This document shows, piece by piece, positions 1 through 9,728 of a stretch of DNA of 64,000 nt (within the stretch, counting starts at the first letter, position 1; the number at the start of each line of letters is the position of its first letter). Origin of the DNA: Denitromonas halophila. Its GTDB lineage: Bacteria; Pseudomonadota; Gammaproteobacteria; Burkholderiales; Rhodocyclaceae. A model generated the notes under the pieces. The model saw only the letters and a list, made by a program, of their open reading frames with translations. It had not been told where the DNA came from and made no database searches. Where the stretch lies: positions 105,213 to 169,212 of the forward strand of contig NZ_VMNK01000001.1 of the NCBI RefSeq assembly GCF_007625155.1, written 5' to 3'. Both the position numbers and the translations under genes were made by a program.

Positions 1-993
1 GGCCTCGAACAGCGCCGGGTGGGTGTGTTCGCCGCGGGCCTTGCGAGCCTCCCAGTTGGCCAGCACTTCATGCCAGAGCAGGGTTGCGAACAGGAAGCCG
101 GGTGAGACCGGTTTGCCCTCGCGCACACGCTCGTCGGTGTTTTCGAGCGAGGCCCAGACGAAGCGCTCGCCCATGGGTTGCTCGAGGATTACGTCGAGCA
201 ACGGCAGCAGGCCGTGGTGCAGACCTTCTTCGCGCAGTTGCTTGAGGCATTTGACGGCATGGCCCGACAGCAGCAGCTTGAGCATTTCGTCAAACAAGCG
301 GGCGGCGGGCACGTTGTCCATCAAGGACGCCATCTCGCGGATGGGGCGGCTGGCGGCTGGGTCGATGGTCAGGCCCAGCTTGGCGCCGAGGCGCACCGCG
401 CGCAGCATGCGCACCGGGTCTTCGCGGTAGCGCACCTTCGGGTCGCCGATCATGCGCAGGGTTTTTTGCTGCAGGTCGGCCACGCCGTGGTGGTAGTCGA
501 GAATCTGTTCGGTGGTCGGGTCGTAATACAGCGCGTTGACGGTGAAGTCGCGGCGCAGGGCGTCTTCTTCCTGCGAGCCAAAGACGTTGTCGTGCAGGAT
601 GCGGCCGTGTTCGTCGGTCGAGCTGGCGTCCGCTTCGCGGGCGGAGCGGAAGGTGGACACTTCCATCATCTCGGCGCCGATCATGACGTGCACAATCTTG
701 AAGCGGCGACCGATGATGCGCGAGCGCCGGAACAGGCGGCGGACTTCTTCGGGTGTGGCGTTGGTGGCGATGTCGAAATCTTTGGGCGTCAGGTCGGCAA
801 GCAGGTCGCGGACGGCGCCGCCGACGATAAAGCCTTTGAAGCCGGCGTCTTGCAATGCGGCGCAGACTTTGCGCGCAGCGGGCGAGACACGCTCGATCGG
901 AATGCCGTGGATCTCGGCAGGAATCAGGGCCGGGCCGTCGGTGGGGCCAGGTGCGGCGCGGCGGAAGACCTTGCGCAGCAGTTTACGGATCAT
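1..993 (-). CDS. pcnB: Poly(A) polymerase PcnB, 3' end cut by window edge
   Basis: The reading frame starts at an ATG at 993 and stays open to base 1, giving 331 codons without a stop. The translated N-terminal part has the class II nucleotidyltransferase signature: a GFIVGGAVRDLL stretch, followed about 15 residues later by PKDFDIATNA, which supplies the catalytic carboxylates. The later helical region (RMIGDPKVRYREDPVRMLRAVRLGAKLG) is typical of poly(A) polymerase I and the CCA-adding family. The enzyme adds 3' poly(A) tails that mark RNA for decay. PcnB is favoured over CCA transferase by the long basic N-terminus (MIRKLLRKVFRR) and by the hda neighbourhood, as seen in betaproteobacteria. 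The C-terminus lies outside the window. Confidence 0.9.
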   Translation of the reverse strand, partial: MIRKLLRKVFRRAAPGPTDGPALIPAEIHGIPIERVSPAARKVCAALQDAGFKGFIVGGAVRDLLADLTPKDFDIATNATPEEVRRLFRRSRIIGRRFKIVHVMIGAEMMEVSTFRSAREADASSTDEHGRILHDNVFGSQEEDALRRDFTVNALYYDPTTEQILDYHHGVADLQQKTLRMIGDPKVRYREDPVRMLRAVRLGAKLGLTIDPAASRPIREMASLMDNVPAARLFDEMLKLLLSGHAVKCLKQLREEGLHHGLLPLLDVILEQPMGERFVWASLENTDERVREGKPVSPGFLFATLLWHEVLANWEARKARGEHTHPALFEA

Positions 994-1064
994 TATTGGG
1001 GTCGATGTCTTAGAAGTTAAGCGGGCGATGATACCGCAGCGGCGGGTGTCGGCCTATGTTCGTG

Positions 1065-1727
1065 TTAGCGAAGGCTGATGATTGGCCAGGCGTGCAGGCG
1101 GGCGTGTTCACGCAGTGTGTCGTCCGGATCGACCGCCACCGGCTGGCTGACGCGGGCGAGCAGCGGCAAATCGTTGTGCGAGTCGCTGTAGAACCAGCTC
1201 TGGTCGAAGCTGCCCATGTGCAGGCCCAACGATTCAAGCCAGGCTTCAACCCGCTCGATTTTGCCCGCCTTGAATGCCGGCATGCCGCGCGGCTTGCCGG
1301 TGAAGGCGCCATTTTCTTGTGCCGGAATGGTGGCGACCAGGTGCGGAATGTCGAAGGCGCGGGTGATCGGGCCAGTGACGAAGCTATTGGTGGCGGTGAC
1401 GACGGCCATCAGCGCGCCCTCGGCGCGATGCTTGTCGACCAGTGCGCGGGCCTGGGTAGTCATCATCGGGCGGATGGCGACGTCCATGAATTCGGCGTGC
1501 CAGGCGTCGAGTTGGGCGCGTTTGTGCCGGGCCAGCGGGGCGAGCTGGAAGTCGAGGAACTCGAAAATATCGAGCGTACCGGCCTTGTATTGCTCGTAAA
1601 AGGTGACGTTCTTGGTTTCATAGACTTCGCGGTCGAGCACGCCCTTGCCGATGAGGAATTCGGCCCAGGCGAAGTCAGAGTCGCCGGCCAGCAGGGTGTT
1701 GTCGAGGTCGAAAAGAACGAGATCCAT
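1065..1727 (-). CDS. HAD-superfamily hydrolase, IB (SerB-like) family
   Basis: This 220-residue protein begins MDLVLFDLDNTLLAGD, which carries the HAD motif I DxDNT with nucleophile and acid/base aspartates at 7 and 9. Motif II is the VVTATNS stretch, the motif III lysine lies in GKPRGMPAFKAGK, and motif IV is YSDSHNDLPLL. The helical cap between motifs I and II fits subfamily IB (phosphoserine phosphatase-like). The substrate is not known; related proteins are often annotated as histidinol-phosphatase-like or simply as HAD-IB. It lies 12 bases downstream of hda on the same strand and is probably co-transcribed with it. Confidence 0.85.
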   Translation of the reverse strand: MDLVLFDLDNTLLAGDSDFAWAEFLIGKGVLDREVYETKNVTFYEQYKAGTLDIFEFLDFQLAPLARHKRAQLDAWHAEFMDVAIRPMMTTQARALVDKHRAEGALMAVVTATNSFVTGPITRAFDIPHLVATIPAQENGAFTGKPRGMPAFKAGKIERVEAWLESLGLHMGSFDQSWFYSDSHNDLPLLARVSQPVAVDPDDTLREHARLHAWPIISLR

Positions 1728-1739
1728 GGGGTGTCCGTG

Positions 1740-2399
1740 TCAGATGTCGAGGCCCGACTGCAGCATCTCGCGCAGCAAGGGCAGGGTAATGGCGCGTTTG
1801 CGCTCGAAGGAGGCGCGGTCGAGCGCGTCGAGCGTGCTGAGCAGGCTGGGCATGTCGCGCCGGCCATGACGCATCAGATAGGTGACGACGTCGCCGTCGA
1901 TGCGCAGGCCGCGCTGCGTTGCCAGGGTGCTGAGAATGGCGGAACGGGCGGCGTCGGTCAGCGGCTGAATCTCGAAGCCCAGACACTGTCCGATGCGGGT
2001 GCGCAGGTCTTCGCGCAGGCTGAGTGCGCGTGGCGGCAGATCGCCGGCCAGCAGCAGGGTCTGGCCATTCTCGCGCGCCCGGTTGAAGGCATTGAACAGT
2101 GCGATGGCGGCGTCGTTGCCGAGGTGGTTGATGTCGTCGATCGCCAGCAGTGCCGGGCTGCCTGGCAAGGTGTTGCCGACTTCGCGGGCGTTCAGGTAGG
2201 CGCCCTGACATGCGTCGCAGGCCGCCCGCAGCAGATGGCTGCGGCCGGTGGCTGGGGCGCCCCACAAATACAGATGCCCCATGCCCTGGCCCTGCACGGT
2301 GGCTTGCAAGGCGGCGATCAGCGCGGCGTTGTCGCCGGCGAAGTAATTCTCCAGCGTCGGTGGGGCGTCGAGCCGGATGTCGAGCACAAGCTGCTTCAT
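1740..2399 (-). CDS. hda: DnaA regulatory inactivator Hda
   Basis: At 219 residues this is a short AAA+ protein resembling the DnaA ATPase core without the DNA-binding domain. The N-terminus MKQLVLDIRL holds a QLxLxI sliding-clamp-binding motif. The Walker A region reads WGAPATGRSHLL, with arginine in place of lysine as is usual for Hda, and Walker B reads LLAIDDINHL. The C-terminal RDMPSLLSTLDALDRAS region matches the sensor 2 segment. Hda with clamp-loaded DNA stimulates ATP hydrolysis by DnaA and so prevents re-initiation of replication. Its ATG overlaps the stop of the upstream permease gene (ATGA), so the two are translationally coupled. Confidence 0.92.
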   Translation of the reverse strand: MKQLVLDIRLDAPPTLENYFAGDNAALIAALQATVQGQGMGHLYLWGAPATGRSHLLRAACDACQGAYLNAREVGNTLPGSPALLAIDDINHLGNDAAIALFNAFNRARENGQTLLLAGDLPPRALSLREDLRTRIGQCLGFEIQPLTDAARSAILSTLATQRGLRIDGDVVTYLMRHGRRDMPSLLSTLDALDRASFERKRAITLPLLREMLQSGLDI

Positions 2400-3487
2400 G
2401 CCGTGCCGTCCTCCGGGGGGTCGTCGCCGCGATACACATGGCTGGCAAAGTAGGCGGTGCGCAATTCGCGCAGGCCAACCAGCAATGCCGCGCTGGCGGG
2501 CAGGGCAACCAGCACGCCGACAAAGCCGAACAGCTCGCCAAAGGCCATCAGAGCGAAGATGACCGCCAGTGGATGCAGGCCGATGCGCTCGCCCACCAGA
2601 TAGGGCGTGAGCAGAAAACTCTCAACCAGTTGGCCAATCGCATAGACGATGGCTACACCGATAATCGGCGGCCAGCCGGCGTTTTGCAGCAGCGCCGAGA
2701 GCAGCGCCAGCACGAGGCCAGTGCTGAAGCCGACAAAGGGCACGAACACCAGCAGGCCGGTGATGACGCCGACCGGCAGCGCAAAACGCAGCCCGGCCAG
2801 CCACAGGCCAATGCTGTAGAACACCGCCAGCAGCAGCATGACCGACAGCTGGCCGCGCAGGAATTCGGACATCACCTTGTCGATGTCGCCCATGATCCGG
2901 CTGCTGGTCGCGATCATGGGGCGCGGAATGATCGCGCGCACGCCCTCGACGATATGCGGCCATTCCTGCAGCAGGTAGAACATCACCATCGGAATCAGCA
3001 GCACGGTGGCAAAAAAGCCGACCACCGCGGCACCGCCCGTGGTGGCCTTTTTGAGCAGGCCGGGCAGGATGTCCTGCGCCGAGCTCCAGTTTTCGGCGAT
3101 CCATTGGCGGATGGACGCCGCGTCGAGTTGCAGCGTGATGTCGAACTGCTCCTTGAGCAGTGGCAGCACGCGCTGGTTGAGCATGTCGACCAGGTCGGGC
3201 AGGTGAGTGACCAGGGTGACCGCCTCGCGATACACCATCGGCACCAGGATCAAGATCAGCAAGGACAGCATCAGCCCTTGCAGCACAATCACCAGCAGCA
3301 CGGCGGCGGCACGCGGCAGGCGGCGAGCGACCATCCAGTTGACGGCCGGATCGCTGATATAGGCAAGCACAGCGGCGATGGCGAAGGGCGCCAGAATCGG
3401 CGACAGCAGCCAGAGCAGCACGAGCAGGGCAACACCGACACCGATCCAGGTGGCGGTTTGCATTTGGCGGGCACGGAGCGAGAACAT
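2396..3487 (-). CDS. AI-2E family transporter (PerM-like permease)
   Basis: The product has about eight hydrophobic segments in the PF01594 arrangement: paired N-terminal helices (ATWIGVGVALLVLLWLLSPI and the following PFAIAAVLAYI), a soluble middle, then a C-terminal helical bundle ending in a GFVGVLVALPASAALLVG stretch. The PAVNW and YLVGERIGLHPLAVIFALMAFGELFG motifs are family hallmarks. Members are inner-membrane permeases proposed to export autoinducer-2 or exchange ions; the substrate here is unknown. The ATG at 3487 gives 363 residues; a second in-frame ATG at 3463 is possible and neither has a strong ribosome site. The open frame extends further upstream but would overlap purM. It is coupled to hda by an ATGA overlap and is divergent from purM. 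Confidence 0.87.
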   Translation of the reverse strand: MFSLRARQMQTATWIGVGVALLVLLWLLSPILAPFAIAAVLAYISDPAVNWMVARRLPRAAAVLLVIVLQGLMLSLLILILVPMVYREAVTLVTHLPDLVDMLNQRVLPLLKEQFDITLQLDAASIRQWIAENWSSAQDILPGLLKKATTGGAAVVGFFATVLLIPMVMFYLLQEWPHIVEGVRAIIPRPMIATSSRIMGDIDKVMSEFLRGQLSVMLLLAVFYSIGLWLAGLRFALPVGVITGLLVFVPFVGFSTGLVLALLSALLQNAGWPPIIGVAIVYAIGQLVESFLLTPYLVGERIGLHPLAVIFALMAFGELFGFVGVLVALPASAALLVGLRELRTAYFASHVYRGDDPPEDGTA

Positions 3488-3611
3488 TCGATGTAAAATG
3501 CGGGGTTTGGTACGGGGCCCGACGGGTTCGCCGGGAGAATTGCCCGTACTGTAGTCGCAAGCGTGTGCGGGCTCAAGCGCGCCGCCATGCCAGCGCCATC
3601 GATTTTGGAGA

Positions 3612-4655
<1,044 letters not shown>

Positions 4656-4676
4656 GTGGCAGGCAAGGCAGCATAT

Positions 4677-4707
4677 AAAACCCCGGGCGCGCCGGGGTTT
4701 TGTTTTT
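4677..4707 (+). terminator. Rho-independent terminator after purM
   Basis: A CCCCGG / CCGGGG stem with loop GCGCG is flanked by AAAA on the left and TTTTG plus a second T run on the right. The A and T flanks extend the stem, so it can also act on the opposite strand. Confidence 0.9.
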
Positions 4708-4817
4708 GGGCGTCATAATCCCCGCTTGAATATACTGCGGCGAGCAACTCCCATGGCCCACCGGGGTCGGAGGGGAAGGTTGCCTGCGGAGCAGGACAGA
4801 GAATCGGTGAGCAGAAG

Positions 4818-5867
4818 ATGCGTTTGACAAGCAAGGTGGTCTTGATCGGGACGTTGGCGCTGGGCGTCGCTGGTAGCGTAGTGGCCCAGAATGGCGACGC
4901 CGGCAAGGCCGGCCCCCAGGCGACCGCGGTCGAGGCGCAGCCCGTGGCACGACTGAGCCTTGGCGACGAAGTCAGCGCCGTGGGGACGCTGCGTTCGTCC
5001 GAGTCGGTGGTGCTTCGCCCGGAGACGGCGGGGCGCATCGCCAAAATCGGTTTTGTCGAAGGTCGCCCGGTCAAGCGCGGCGACATGCTCATTGGCCTCG
5101 ACGCCTCGGTGCAGGCCGCCGAGCTGGCGCAGGCTCGTGCTGGCTTGTCGCTCGCACAGGCCAACTTCCGGCGAACCGAAGACCTCTTCAATCGAAAATT
5201 TGTCAGCCAGCGCGCGCTCGACGAAGCCCGTGCCGGGTTGCGCGTGGCCGAAGCGGCGGACCAGGCGGCGGCGGCGCGTCTGGCACGCATGACGGTGCGC
5301 GCGCCCTTCGACGGCATCGTGGGCATCCGCAAAGTGAGCATTGGCGATTACGTCAAGGAGGGCGCCGACCTGGTCAACCTCGAAGCCATCGACATGCTCA
5401 AGGTCGACTTCCGCCTGCCCGAGCGTCACATTGGCAGTCTGGCCCCCGGCCAGCGGCTGACCGTGTCGGCCGACGCGCTGGGCACGACGCCATTTCCAGC
5501 GACGGTCACGGCGATTGACCCACTGATCGATGCCGAAGGCCGGGCGATTCGCCTGCAAGCCACGCTGGACAACCGCGAAGGCAAGCTGCGCCCCGGCATG
5601 TTTGCTCGTGTGCGCTTGAGTCTGGGTGAAGCGCAGTCGGTGCTGGTGGTGCCCGAACAGGCGCTGGTGCCCACGGCCGAAGGCCAGTTCGTGTTTCGCA
5701 TCGTCGAGGGCAAGGCGCAGCGCACCTCGGTGCAGGTCGGGCGGCGCCAGGGCACCTCGGTCGAGATCACCGACGGCCTGCCTGAAGGCGCCGAGGTGGT
5801 CACCGCCGGCCAGATCAAGTTGCGCGACGGTGCGCCGGTGCGCGCGGTTGCACCGGCTGCGCGCTAA
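4818..5867 (+). CDS. RND efflux periplasmic adaptor (membrane fusion protein)
   Basis: This 349-residue protein has an N-terminal signal peptide (MRLTSKVVLIGTLALGVAGSVVAQ) without a lipobox cysteine. It then shows the adaptor architecture: a lipoyl half (ETAGRIAKIGFVEGRPVKRGDML), a coiled-coil hairpin rich in Ala/Glu/Arg (around residues 95-155), the second lipoyl half (MTVRAPFDGIVGIRKVSIGDYVKEG), then beta-barrel and membrane-proximal domains. It bridges the inner-membrane pump to an outer-membrane channel. The pump gene begins 12 bases downstream, so the two form an operon; no outer-membrane factor is present here. A TATACT at 4731-4736 is a plausible -10 element. The substrate cannot be told from sequence. 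Confidence 0.93.
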   Translation: MRLTSKVVLIGTLALGVAGSVVAQNGDAGKAGPQATAVEAQPVARLSLGDEVSAVGTLRSSESVVLRPETAGRIAKIGFVEGRPVKRGDMLIGLDASVQAAELAQARAGLSLAQANFRRTEDLFNRKFVSQRALDEARAGLRVAEAADQAAAARLARMTVRAPFDGIVGIRKVSIGDYVKEGADLVNLEAIDMLKVDFRLPERHIGSLAPGQRLTVSADALGTTPFPATVTAIDPLIDAEGRAIRLQATLDNREGKLRPGMFARVRLSLGEAQSVLVVPEQALVPTAEGQFVFRIVEGKAQRTSVQVGRRQGTSVEITDGLPEGAEVVTAGQIKLRDGAPVRAVAPAAR

Positions 5868-5879
5868 GGCACGCTTGCC

Positions 5880-8800
5880 ATGATCCTCTCTGATATCTGC
5901 GTTCGCCGGCCGGTCTTTGCCACGGTGTTGTCGCTGGTGCTGATTCTCGTCGGCCTGGTGTCCTTCACGCGCCTGACGGTGCGCGAGTATCCGAAAATTG
6001 ATGAGCCGGTGGTGACGGTCAGCACGCGCTACAGCGGTGCGAGCCCGGCGATCATGGAGTCGCAGGTCACCAAACCGCTGGAAGATTCGCTCGCTGGTAT
6101 CGAGGGCGTTGATGTGCTCACCTCGATCAGCCGGCAGGAGTCCAGCCAGATCTCGGTGCGCTTTCGCCTCGAACGCGACCCCGACAGCGCCGCCGCCGAT
6201 GTGCGCGACCGCGTCTCGCGGGTGCGCCGCCGCCTGCCGGATGACGTGGACGATCCGGTCATTTCCAAGGTCGAGGCCGACGCCAGCCCGATCATCTATC
6301 TCGCCTTTTCGTCCGACCGCCATTCGCCGCTGGATGTGACCGATGTGGCCAGTCGCATCGTCAAGCCGCGCCTGCAGACGCTGCCTGGGGCGGCCGATGT
6401 ACGGGTGTTTGGCGACCGCGAGTACGCCATGCGCATCTGGCTCGACCGCGATCGGTTGTCGGCCTACGGGCTGACGGTGCAGGACGTCGAAGCGGCCCTG
6501 CGTGCGCAGAACGTCGAGGTGCCGGCCGGCCTGATCGAAAGCCAGTCGCGCGAGTTTGCCGTGGTGGCGCGCACCGATTTGAGCGAAGTCGGCCAGTTCG
6601 AACAGGTGGTGGTGCGCGCGCCGATTGGCGCCGATGGCTATCCGGTTCGGCTGCGTGATGTGGGCCGGGTCGAGGTGGCGGCCGCGTCCGAGCGCACCTC
6701 GGCACACTTCAATGGCAAGCCGGCCGTGGCGCTGGGCCTCATCAAGCAGGCCACCGCCAACCCGCTCGATCTGTCCAAAGCCCTGCGCGAAGAGCTGCCG
6801 CGCATCTCCGAAGGCCTGCCCGAGGGCATGACCGTCACCATCGCCAATGACTACACGGTGTTCATCGACCGCTCGATCCGCGCGGTGTTCATGACCATCG
6901 GCGAAGCCGTGTTGCTGGTGCTGGCCATCATCTTCTTCTTTCTGCGCAACTGGCGCGCCACCCTGGTGCCGCTGGTCACCATCCCGGTGTCGCTGATCGG
7001 CGCCTTTACGCTGATGCTGGTGATGGGTTTCTCCATCAACACGCTTACCTTGCTGGCGCTGGTGCTGGCCGTGGGGTTGGTGGTGGACGACGCCATCGTG
7101 GTGCTCGAAAACATTCACCGCCACCTCGAAATGGGCAAGACCCGCTTCCAGGCCGCGCTCGACGGTGCGAAGGAAATCGGCTTTGCCGTGGTGGCCATGA
7201 CGCTCACGCTCGCCGCGGTGTACGCACCGGTGGCCTTCATGACCGGTCGCACCGGCAAGCTGTTCATCGAATTTGCGCTCACGCTCGCCGGCGCCGTGAT
7301 CGTCTCCGGCTTCGTCGCACTCAGCCTGTCGCCGATGATGTGCTCCAAGCTGCTCAAGCACGAGACCGGCCACGGCCGTGTTTACAACGCCATCGAAGCC
7401 GTACTGCTGGGCATGACCAACGGGTATCGTCGCATCCTGGGGGGCACGCTCAAGGCGCGCTGGCTGGTGCTGCTGGTGTTCGCGGCGGTGGTTGGTGCCT
7501 CGGGCTGGTTGCTCAACACGCTCAAGTCAGAACTCTCGCCGGTTGAAGACCGCGGCTTCATCATTGGTGTGTTCAGTGGCCCCGAAGGCGCCACCATCGA
7601 CTACATGGACCGCTACACTCGCCAGCTCGAAGCGCTCTACGCCGATACGCCGGACATCACCCGCTATTTCGTGGTCTCGGGCAGCCCCACCGTGTCGCAA
7701 GGCATCTCTTTTGGCGGCCTCAAGGATTGGTCCGAGCGCAGCACGCTGTCGCCGCAGATTGCCCGCAGCCTCTTGCCCGGCTTCCTCAGTGTGCCGGGTA
7801 TTCGCGCCTTTCCGGTGACGCCACCCTCGCTCGGCCAGAGCGCGCGTTCGCAGCCCATCAACCTGGTCATCGTCACCTCTGCCAGCTACACCGAGCTGGC
7901 CGACGTGGCCGACACCATGTTGCAGGAAATGGCCAAGAACCCGCGCTTCATCGCCGCCGACATCGACCTCAAACTCACCAAGCCCGAGGTCACCGTCAAG
8001 GTCGACCGCGACAAGGCGGCTGATCTGGGCGTGTCGGTCGAGCAGATCGGCCGTACGCTGGAGACCCTGCTCGGCGGTCGGCAAGTGACGCGCTTCAAGC
8101 GCGACGCCGAGCAATACGACGTCATCGTCCAGCTCGATGCCGCCGATCGCAGTGTGCCCAACGACATCAGCGACATCTATGTGCGCGGCAGCAGCGGCGA
8201 AATGATCCCGCTCGCCAGCCTCATTACCGTTGATGAAGCCGTCGCCCCGCGCGAGCTCAATCACTTCGCCCAGCGCCGTGCCGTCACCATCACCGCCAAC
8301 CTCGCCAACGACTTCGCCCTCGGCGAAGCGCTCACCGAGCTCGAAGCCATCGCCGCGCGCGTGCTGCCTGCCGACTACGCCATCGACTACAACGGCCAGA
8401 GCCGCGAGTTCAAGATCAGCTCTGGCGGCCTGCTACTCACCTTCATTCTCGCCGTCGTGTTCATCTACCTCGTGCTCTCGGCCCAGTTCGAAAGCTTCCG
8501 CGACCCCTTCACCATCATGTTCACCGTTCCCCTGTCCATGACCGGCGCGCTCGCCGCGCTGTGGATGACGGGCGGCACGCTCAACGTCTACAGCCAGATT
8601 GGCCTGGTCACCCTCATCGGCCTCATCACCCGCCATGGCATCCTCATTGTCGAATTCGCCAACCAACTGCGCGAGCGGGGCGAAACGCTGATTTCTGCCA
8701 TTACCGATGCCGCCGTGCTGCGCTTGCGGCCGATTCTCATGACTACCGGCGCGACGATTCTGGGCGCGATTCCGCTCGCGCTGGCGACCGGCGCCGGGGC

Positions 8801-8957
8801 CGAGAGTCGGCAGCAGATTGGGTGGGTGATCGTTGGCGGGCTCGCTTTTGGCACCGTGCTGACGCTGTTTGTGGTCCCGGTTGTCTATACGCTCATTGCG
8901 CCGAAGACTCGGGCGGCGGCCGGCGCGTCTGGCTCGGTTGTCGTGGCCGAATCGTAG
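5880..8957 (+). CDS. RND efflux pump permease, HAE1-type
   Basis: At 1025 residues this is a full-length resistance-nodulation-division transporter. It begins MILSDICVRRPVFATVLSLVLILVGL, the usual first transmembrane helix. Large periplasmic loops follow TM1 and TM7. The TM4 segment LALVLAVGLVVDDAIVVLENIHRH carries the paired aspartates needed for proton relay, so the pump looks active. The C-terminal helices include GLVTLIGLITRHGILIVEFANQLRERG, the conserved TM10-11 region. It exports hydrophobic or amphiphilic compounds across the inner membrane and periplasm with the adaptor encoded just upstream. It ends abruptly against a repeat-rich intergenic region with no clear terminator. Confidence 0.95.
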   Translation: MILSDICVRRPVFATVLSLVLILVGLVSFTRLTVREYPKIDEPVVTVSTRYSGASPAIMESQVTKPLEDSLAGIEGVDVLTSISRQESSQISVRFRLERDPDSAAADVRDRVSRVRRRLPDDVDDPVISKVEADASPIIYLAFSSDRHSPLDVTDVASRIVKPRLQTLPGAADVRVFGDREYAMRIWLDRDRLSAYGLTVQDVEAALRAQNVEVPAGLIESQSREFAVVARTDLSEVGQFEQVVVRAPIGADGYPVRLRDVGRVEVAAASERTSAHFNGKPAVALGLIKQATANPLDLSKALREELPRISEGLPEGMTVTIANDYTVFIDRSIRAVFMTIGEAVLLVLAIIFFFLRNWRATLVPLVTIPVSLIGAFTLMLVMGFSINTLTLLALVLAVGLVVDDAIVVLENIHRHLEMGKTRFQAALDGAKEIGFAVVAMTLTLAAVYAPVAFMTGRTGKLFIEFALTLAGAVIVSGFVALSLSPMMCSKLLKHETGHGRVYNAIEAVLLGMTNGYRRILGGTLKARWLVLLVFAAVVGASGWLLNTLKSELSPVEDRGFIIGVFSGPEGATIDYMDRYTRQLEALYADTPDITRYFVVSGSPTVSQGISFGGLKDWSERSTLSPQIARSLLPGFLSVPGIRAFPVTPPSLGQSARSQPINLVIVTSASYTELADVADTMLQEMAKNPRFIAADIDLKLTKPEVTVKVDRDKAADLGVSVEQIGRTLETLLGGRQVTRFKRDAEQYDVIVQLDAADRSVPNDISDIYVRGSSGEMIPLASLITVDEAVAPRELNHFAQRRAVTITANLANDFALGEALTELEAIAARVLPADYAIDYNGQSREFKISSGGLLLTFILAVVFIYLVLSAQFESFRDPFTIMFTVPLSMTGALAALWMTGGTLNVYSQIGLVTLIGLITRHGILIVEFANQLRERGETLISAITDAAVLRLRPILMTTGATILGAIPLALATGAGAESRQQIGWVIVGGLAFGTVLTLFVVPVVYTLIAPKTRAAAGASGSVVVAES

Positions 8958-9285
8958 GGTCGGTTTCAACCGGCCATCGGTTTTCGGTCGGGGTGTCGGC
9001 TTTTCGATGGGACGTTGGCCGGGTCTCGCCCCGGCGGGCGACATCCTTTCTTGTAGCGACAAGAAAGGACGCAAAGAAACGCCCCCGCTGTACCGCCGGC
9101 TCCGCCGGTTCCCTCACTACGCCCGCACCCGGCGGGTCATGTCGCAAACTCGCCCTGCGGGCTCAAACACGCGACACGACAATTCCCGCCGGTCACGGCC
9201 TCCGTTCGGCGGCACAGAAGGGGAAGGGCGCGCGGGCTCGGCTTCGCCATCGCCCGTGCGGAAAAACGCCACCCCGTAGGGTGGG
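8957..9285 (+). repeat. Structured interspersed repeat, copy A (long form)
   Basis: This non-coding block has close relatives at 9450-9637 (same direction) and 10545-10790 (inverted). It holds a conserved core, GGCCGGGTCTCGCCCCGGCG at 9018-9037, followed by a perfect 10-bp stem CCTTTCTTGT / ACAAGAAAGG with loop AGCG at 9045-9068. Its 3' end contains another perfect hairpin, GGTGGGTGGC / GCCACCCACC, at 9280-9301. No credible protein is encoded. The family looks like a non-autonomous interspersed repeat; its origin is unknown. Confidence 0.8.
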
Positions 9286-9340
9286 TGGCTTGCCACCCAC
9301 CATCGTGCCTCACAACTCAGGTCGCTTGATGGGCCGCGTC

Positions 9341-9419
9341 GTAGGGTGCAATAGGCGCAGCCGTATTGCACCGTTCAACCGTTGGATTGGTGCAATGCCC
9401 TTCGGTTATTGCACCCTAC
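9341..9419. repeat. GTAGGGTGCAATA palindromic repeat, copy 1
   Basis: The element opens with GTAGGGTGCAATAGGCGCAG and closes with the complementary TTATTGCACCCTAC. Internal GTATTGCACC and GGTGCAATGC segments also pair. It can fold into a long imperfect hairpin. A second copy at 9645-9723 differs mainly in its centre. It resembles REP-like palindromic elements scattered in proteobacterial intergenic space. Confidence 0.85.
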
Positions 9420-9449
9420 GCGCTGACGCCATGCCGGTTACCAAGGAAT

Positions 9450-9637
9450 AGGGGCGGTTTCAACCGACCATCGGTTTCTCGGTTTGTCGTCGGCGTTTCG
9501 ACGGGTCGTTGGCCGGGTCTCGCCCCGGCGGGCGACATCCTTTCTTGTAGCGACAAGAAAGGATGCAAAGAAACGCCCCCGCTGTACCGCCGGCTTCGCC
9601 ATCGCCCACTTGGAAAAGCGCCACTCCGTAGGGTGGG
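9450..9637 (+). repeat. Structured interspersed repeat, copy B (internally deleted form)
   Basis: This matches copy A (8957-9285) from the GGTTTCAACC start through the CCTTTCTTGT / ACAAGAAAGG hairpin at 9539-9562. It then jumps from ACCGCCGGCT directly to TTCGCCATCGCCC, skipping well over 100 bases that copy A contains. The deletion lies between GGCT-type direct repeats, which suggests loss by slippage or recombination. It ends in GTAGGGTGGG like copy A. Confidence 0.8.
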
Positions 9638-9644
9638 CCGCGTC

Positions 9645-9723
9645 GTAGGGTGCAATAGGCGCAGCCGTATTGCACCAAGCAGCGGTTGAAATGGTGCAAT
9701 GCCCTTCGGTTATTGCACCTTAC
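9645..9723. repeat. GTAGGGTGCAATA palindromic repeat, copy 2
   Basis: This is nearly identical to 9341-9419 at both ends, with a different central loop (AAGCAGCGGTTGAAA in place of GTTCAACCGTTGGATT). It ends six bases from the stop codon of the HNH gene and so could serve as that gene's 3' structure or terminator, though it lacks a T run. Confidence 0.85.
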
Positions 9724-9728
9724 GCGGG

